Source: Parachlamydiaceae bacterium (GTDB taxonomy: Bacteria; Chlamydiota; Chlamydiia; Chlamydiales; Parachlamydiaceae). From it: a DNA stretch of 16,608 nt. Both the position numbers and the translations under genes were made by a program. Below are positions 13,367 through 16,608 of the stretch, one piece after another. Every line of letters starts with the position of its first letter. Positions within the stretch are counted from its first letter, which is position 1. Under the pieces are notes generated by a model that was not told the origin of the DNA, ran no database searches, and saw nothing but the letters and a program-made list of their open reading frames with translations. Location: positions 1 to 16,608 of the forward strand of contig JAUXSJ010000035.1 of the NCBI GenBank assembly GCA_030679615.1, in the 5' to 3' direction.

Positions 13367-14638
13367 ATGACCCAAATTATTTCTGTTAAAGGAAGAGAGA
13401 TTCTTGATTCAAGAGGGAATCCTACAGTTGAAGTTGAGTTAAAAACAGAAAATGGAATTTATGGAATTGCCTCTGTTCCATCTGGAGCCTCAACGGGTGA
13501 AAACGAAGCTTTAGAATTAAGAGACGGAAATGAAAATTATTATGGAGGTAAAGGAGTTCTAAAAGCTGTTGAAAATATCAATGGTCCAATTTCAGAACTT
13601 CTAAAAGGAAAGTGCGTCTTAAATCAAGAAAAACTTGATCAATTGATGATCAGTGCTGATGGAACTGAAAATAAAAGTCGATTTGGTGCAAATGCAATTT
13701 TAGGGGTTTCATTAGCAATCGCTCGTGCCGGTGCTCAAGTAGTCAAGCTTCCATTATACCGCTATATTGGTGGAGTTCATGCCCATCTTCTACCTTGTCC
13801 GATGATGAATATTATCAATGGTGGAGCTCATGCTGACAATACCTTAGATTTTCAAGAGTTCATGATAAGGCCAATTGGAGCTAAAAATTTTCAAGAAGCC
13901 CTTAGATGGGGTGCAGATATTTTTCATATTTTGAAGAAAATTTTAAAAGAAAAAGGTTATACCACAAGTGTAGGAGACGAAGGAGGCTTTGCGCCCTCAT
14001 TGGGATCAAATGAAGAAGCTTTGGATTATATTCTTTTAGCAATCGAAAAAGCAGGATTTAAATTGGGTTCACAAATTACTTTGGCTTTAGATTGCGCAGC
14101 TTCTGAATTTTATGATCGTAAACAGGGTGTTTATTTTGAAAAAAAGAAAAAAGGAAAAAACTTGTCCTTCATGACTAGAACAACAGAAGAACAAGTCGAT
14201 TATCTTGAAAAACTATGCAATGATTATCCCATTGATTCCATAGAAGATGGACTTGCAGAATGGGATTGGGAAGGTTGGGAATATCTTACAAAAAAAATAG
14301 GATCAAAAATACAGTTGGTTGGAGACGACATTTTTGTAACAAATCCAAGTTTTCTTCTTCGAGGGATTAAAAATCATGTAGCAAACGCTATTTTAATTAA
14401 ACTTAATCAAATTGGAACTTTGACAGAAACTCTTGAAACAATACGATTAGCACAAACGAATGGATATAAAACAATTATATCTCATCGTTCAGGAGAAACA
14501 GAAGATACGTTTATTGCTGATTTAGCTGTTGCTGTCAATGCAGGTCAGATTAAAACAGGATCATTATCAAGATCGGATCGAACAGCCAAATATAATCAGC
14601 TTTTAAGGATCGAATCAGAGATAAAAAATAGCGCTTGA
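13367..14638 (+). CDS. eno: Enolase (phosphopyruvate hydratase)
   Basis: Interconverts 2-phosphoglycerate and phosphoenolpyruvate in glycolysis. It is full length at 423 residues with every hallmark in place: EILDSRGNPTVEV at 11-23, SGASTGENEALELRDG at 39-54, HADNTLDFQEFMI at 155-167, SVGDEGGFAP at 201-210 with general acid E205, metal ligands D242, E293 and D320, catalytic K345 in LIKLNQIGT, ISHRSGETED at 371-380, and the closing RSDRTAKYNQLLRIE. AGGA at 13357-13360 supports the start, and TATAAT lies 38 bases upstream. It stands as its own unit; the next gene starts 148 bases later. An enzyme of a parasite relying on both host and own energy metabolism. Confidence 0.98.
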   Translation: MTQIISVKGREILDSRGNPTVEVELKTENGIYGIASVPSGASTGENEALELRDGNENYYGGKGVLKAVENINGPISELLKGKCVLNQEKLDQLMISADGTENKSRFGANAILGVSLAIARAGAQVVKLPLYRYIGGVHAHLLPCPMMNIINGGAHADNTLDFQEFMIRPIGAKNFQEALRWGADIFHILKKILKEKGYTTSVGDEGGFAPSLGSNEEALDYILLAIEKAGFKLGSQITLALDCAASEFYDRKQGVYFEKKKKGKNLSFMTRTTEEQVDYLEKLCNDYPIDSIEDGLAEWDWEGWEYLTKKIGSKIQLVGDDIFVTNPSFLLRGIKNHVANAILIKLNQIGTLTETLETIRLAQTNGYKTIISHRSGETEDTFIADLAVAVNAGQIKTGSLSRSDRTAKYNQLLRIESEIKNSA

Positions 14639-14786
14639 CAAAATTAAGTATAAAAGTACAGTTGTGCTTGCGTTTTGAAGCAAAAAAAGATACTATAACG
14701 ACAAATAAGTCAATATCCCCTTTTGGATGGAGTTGAAAAAGTATAAAAACCGATCTTAGTTTACTTGCAAGCAGGGCTTTTTTCTA

Positions 14787-15260
14787 ATGAGCGCAATACC
14801 AAAAAAAAAATTATGTTGGAATTGTGAAGGCAATGTTGCTAGAGATGTAGATAATTGTCCTTATTGTGGAGTTTGGGTACAGCCCCCAGAATTAGGAGAT
14901 AATTCAGGTTGGAATCCAAATTACCAGTCATCATCAAAAACCGAAGAAATTCCCTCACCTCTTTATCAAATCAATACAGATGAATCGGATGAAAACGAAG
15001 AAAATTCCCCATTTGTAAATAATGAATCCAAACCTTCTTCAGAGAATCATCTACTTCAAAAGGTAAAATTAGATCTTTTCCCTGTTATTTTTTTAATGAT
15101 GGGATCAAATTTTTTCCTATTTGGAATAATCTTATTGTTATTTTCACAAAATGGGACATTCACACTTCAATGGCAAGGAAGTGATGGTCTGTATTTCATA
15201 TTATTTTCAATTCCCCTAACAATCTTTGGTTGGAAGTATTTGCAACAAATCGAAGAGTGA
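14787..15260 (+). CDS. Zinc-ribbon membrane protein, hypothetical
   Basis: A 157-residue protein built in three parts. An N-terminal zinc ribbon has two CxxC pairs, CWNC at 10-13 and CPYC at 24-27. A low-complexity acidic linker rich in Ser, Glu, Asp and Asn runs from about 38 to 92. A C-terminal pair of hydrophobic spans follows (about 96-120 and 135-151) with a short tail. Without a signal peptide the ribbon most likely faces the cytoplasm. Such ribbon-plus-two-span proteins are common and of unknown role; I do not recognise this one. No good binding site is seen before the ATG, which falls just after a T-run. It is downstream of eno on the same strand, 148 bases away. Confidence 0.72.
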   Translation: MSAIPKKKLCWNCEGNVARDVDNCPYCGVWVQPPELGDNSGWNPNYQSSSKTEEIPSPLYQINTDESDENEENSPFVNNESKPSSENHLLQKVKLDLFPVIFLMMGSNFFLFGIILLLFSQNGTFTLQWQGSDGLYFILFSIPLTIFGWKYLQQIEE

Positions 15261-15362
15261 TTGTCTAATCGTTCAGTTTATTAACGAGTTATGTTTATTT
15301 TTTTTGCTAGAGTCCAGATTCGACTTTAGGCTTTTTTATTCAATCGCCATGTTTTCAGAATA

Positions 15363-15899
15363 ATTTTTGGAGTGCGAAGGCCCTGCCTTCGCTTTTTTAG
15401 GCTATTCGCATGACCACTTTTATAGCTTTTAATAGTTTTTTATGAACCAATTTAAGTGCTCACCTTATGTAATGAGCATAAAAGCTTGGAGCCAGGCTAT
15501 CTTGGCATAAGCATCAACCTATTTTATGCTAACAATAAAAAACAGGATAGGCAGGATAGGCAGGATCGTGAATCATAAATAATACCTTAAATGCAGAACG
15601 GAAAGTACAAGAGAATGTATAGAGATTGACAACGTGGTTGCTTACATCCTCTCATAATAGTAAATATTTATGACTCACGATGCTGCCTATCCTATCCTGC
15701 CTATCCTGTTTTTATTGTTAGCGTAAAATAGGTCGATGTCTATTTAAGACGGTCTGGTTACTTTGACCCAAGCTTTTAACTTCAGTGCGTGACACGATAT
15801 GCTCTTTTATAGATTAAATTGATCGAGTTGAAAATGACATCACTCATCGAGATCCTATCTAAAAAAAAAGCGAAGGCAGGGCCTTCGCGCTCCAAAAAC
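15363..15899. mobile_element. GCGAAGGC-ended element, copy D, with an insertion inside
   Basis: The left end carries the terminator hairpin GCGAAGGCCCTGCCTTCGC at 15374-15392 plus six T; the right carries its mirror at 15870-15888 preceded by nine A. The core at 15806-15850 (TTTTATAGATTAAATTGATCGAG..., then GACATCA) matches the other copies. Between the left end and core lies a 298-bp inverted repeat (15480-15777), making this copy 537 bp long. The outer flanks TCAGAATA (15355-15362) and TATTCTGA (15900-15907) are exact complements. The element separates two convergent genes and would stop both transcripts. The 685-bp gap 15261-15945 is otherwise filled by this element and the 28-base stretch at 15315-15342 shared with copy C. 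Confidence 0.85.
15480..15777. repeat. 298-bp inverted repeat with AGGATAGGC tandem units, nested in copy D
   Basis: Ends AAAAGCTTGG (15480-15489) and CCAAGCTTTT (15768-15777) are exact complements. After a diverged section the arms match closely again from ATTTTATGCTAACAATAAAA to AATCATAAAT (about 15521-15580, mirrored at 15666-15731). The left arm holds the 9-bp unit AGGATAGGC twice plus a partial third (15544-15567); the right arm has GCCTATCCT at 15685 and 15699 with a 5-base partial between. The 85-base loop has no open frame. Confidence 0.85.
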
Positions 15900-15945
15900 T
15901 ATTCTGAGACTTTGATTAAGATAAAATAAGCTTATCTGTTATCAA

Positions 15946-16431
15946 CTATACAGGAAGAAGGGTATCATGTTTTTTATGATTATTCTCTCGATCTTTTTTC
16001 ATAGCATTTATTAAACACTTTGTATTTATTATTGAGAGAGCTGTAATAAGTCCTATAATTGTTGTTTGAATAGGACGTGAAATTCCTAAATTTGATTCTA
16101 TAATTGTAAAATCTTCCATTTTTGATTCTTGGTCGACTAAAATGTTATAAAAATTTACAGCGTTTAAGTGAAGAGCAACAAGAGCATGCTTTGATGCTGC
16201 TTTTGGGTCTGATTTACGCTGTTCCCATGCAGCAATTGATAAAAAAGCTGTAATAGCCACATCAGTGCACGGGATTAGTGCACTAAGAATACCTTTACCC
16301 GTTTCTTCTGTAACGGGTAATTTTTGTATGGTGTAATACCCAGCTAACTGACCACCAACATGAATCATATTTCTAGTAAAATTTCCTAGAGTTAAGGTAC
16401 CTAAATAAGAAAAATAGTTTTCGAGATACAT
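15946..16431 (-). CDS. Hypothetical membrane protein
   Basis: I do not recognise this protein of 161 residues. Two likely membrane-spanning stretches are visible, near SALIPCTDVAITAFLSIAAW and IQTTIIGLITALSIINTKCL; a basic tail (KKDRENNHKKH) follows the second, suggesting a cytoplasmic C-terminus. Between them is a soluble section with LHLNAVNFYNILVDQESK. There is no cleavable signal peptide. I place the start at the ATG at 16429-16431 because AAGG (16439-16442) lies seven bases upstream; the longer reading from GTG at 16435-16437 would leave only one base between the site and the start codon. It follows the SEC-C gene on the same strand by 84 bases. Confidence 0.62.
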   Translation of the reverse strand: MYLENYFSYLGTLTLGNFTRNMIHVGGQLAGYYTIQKLPVTEETGKGILSALIPCTDVAITAFLSIAAWEQRKSDPKAASKHALVALHLNAVNFYNILVDQESKMEDFTIIESNLGISRPIQTTIIGLITALSIINTKCLINAMKKDRENNHKKHDTLLPV

Positions 16432-16515
16432 ACTCACGCCTTTTTTTAGATTAAATTTATTATTTTAACGTAAAATTAATTTTTTTAATATTTAAGTACA
16501 ATAGTTCTTTTTATT

Positions 16516-16608
16516 CTAAGCTTCCTTTTGGCAGCATTTTTTGTATTTTTTTCCGCTTCCACATGGACATGCTTCATTTCTTTTTATCTGAGGGTCCGCA
16601 TGAAGTGG
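16516..16608 (-). CDS. secA: C-terminal end of SecA or another SEC-C-tailed protein (partial)
   Basis: The window edge cuts this gene; the last 30 codons and a TAG stop are present on the minus strand. They read PLHADPQIKRNEACPCGSG followed by KKYKKCCQKEA. The CPCGSGKKYKKCC stretch is the SEC-C zinc-binding motif (C-x-C-x8-C-C) that ends most SecA proteins and binds SecB or the ribosome. The preceding polar linker fits SecA as well. The same motif also ends unrelated small proteins (YchJ-like, UPF0149-like), so secA is likely but not proven. The tail is only partly preceded by sequence, and the rest lies beyond base 16608. Confidence 0.7.
   Translation of the reverse strand, partial: PLHADPQIKRNEACPCGSGKKYKKCCQKEA

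Noticed and set aside
14640..14786. Promoter or riboswitch before the zinc-ribbon gene
   Set aside because: No hexamer pair with acceptable spacing and no recognisable aptamer; TATAAC near 14693 lacks a matching -35.

Overview
The window reads as part of an AT-rich (roughly one third G+C by eye) chromosome of an environmental chlamydia, most likely Parachlamydiaceae/Protochlamydia-like. The grounds are indirect. An IspA-type prenyl synthase sits next to a stand-alone GlmU-like left-handed beta-helix protein, a pairing I recall from Chlamydia (CT628/CT629). Several small proteins match no universal family. Two DUF2608-like HAD proteins are present, a family I associate with intracellular bacteria. 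No phage, plasmid or complete IS genes are visible.

Layout. 1-1018: a zinc-independent NAD(P)H:quinone oxidoreductase-type enzyme. 1019-2872: a repeat-rich stretch with stacked inverted repeats around one orphan gene (1932-2537), ending in a 9-bp minisatellite. 2873-3864: two divergent unknown genes. 3865-4190: a long hairpin and a terminator. 4191-5142 (minus): tatC and tatA, a minimal Tat export operon. 5143-5592: a long AT-rich gap with DnaA-box-like motifs. 5593-5929: a small unknown gene followed closely by tRNA-Pro(GGG). 5993-6205: a repeat element. 6307-8704: two HAD-fold proteins (one secreted, one cytoplasmic) and an O6-alkylguanine-DNA alkyltransferase. 8769-8907: a repeat element. 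8948-9616 (minus): a hemolysin III/PAQR-family membrane protein. 9889-11469: the LbetaH acyltransferase and a prenyl diphosphate synthase. 11551-13146 (minus): recA preceded by a small exported protein. 13367-15260: enolase and a zinc-ribbon membrane protein. 15363-15899: a repeat element with a second repeat inside it. 15946-16431 (minus): an unknown membrane protein. 16516-16608 (minus): the 3' end of a SEC-C-tailed gene, probably secA.

The genes are ordinary housekeeping and envelope genes. The gaps are the unusual part. A family of short elements (four copies) ends in inward-facing GCGAAGGC hairpins plus T-runs, so each copy is a portable two-way terminator, and two copies lie between convergent genes. 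Five further inverted repeats of unrelated sequence share one design: arms carrying 8-9-bp tandem units. In the first element two of these sit in the loop of the terminal hairpin, with the pentamer GCAGG repeated at all three junctions, which looks like target-site duplication. I read this as short non-coding mobile sequences that prefer palindromic targets, moved by an enzyme encoded elsewhere. That part is inference.
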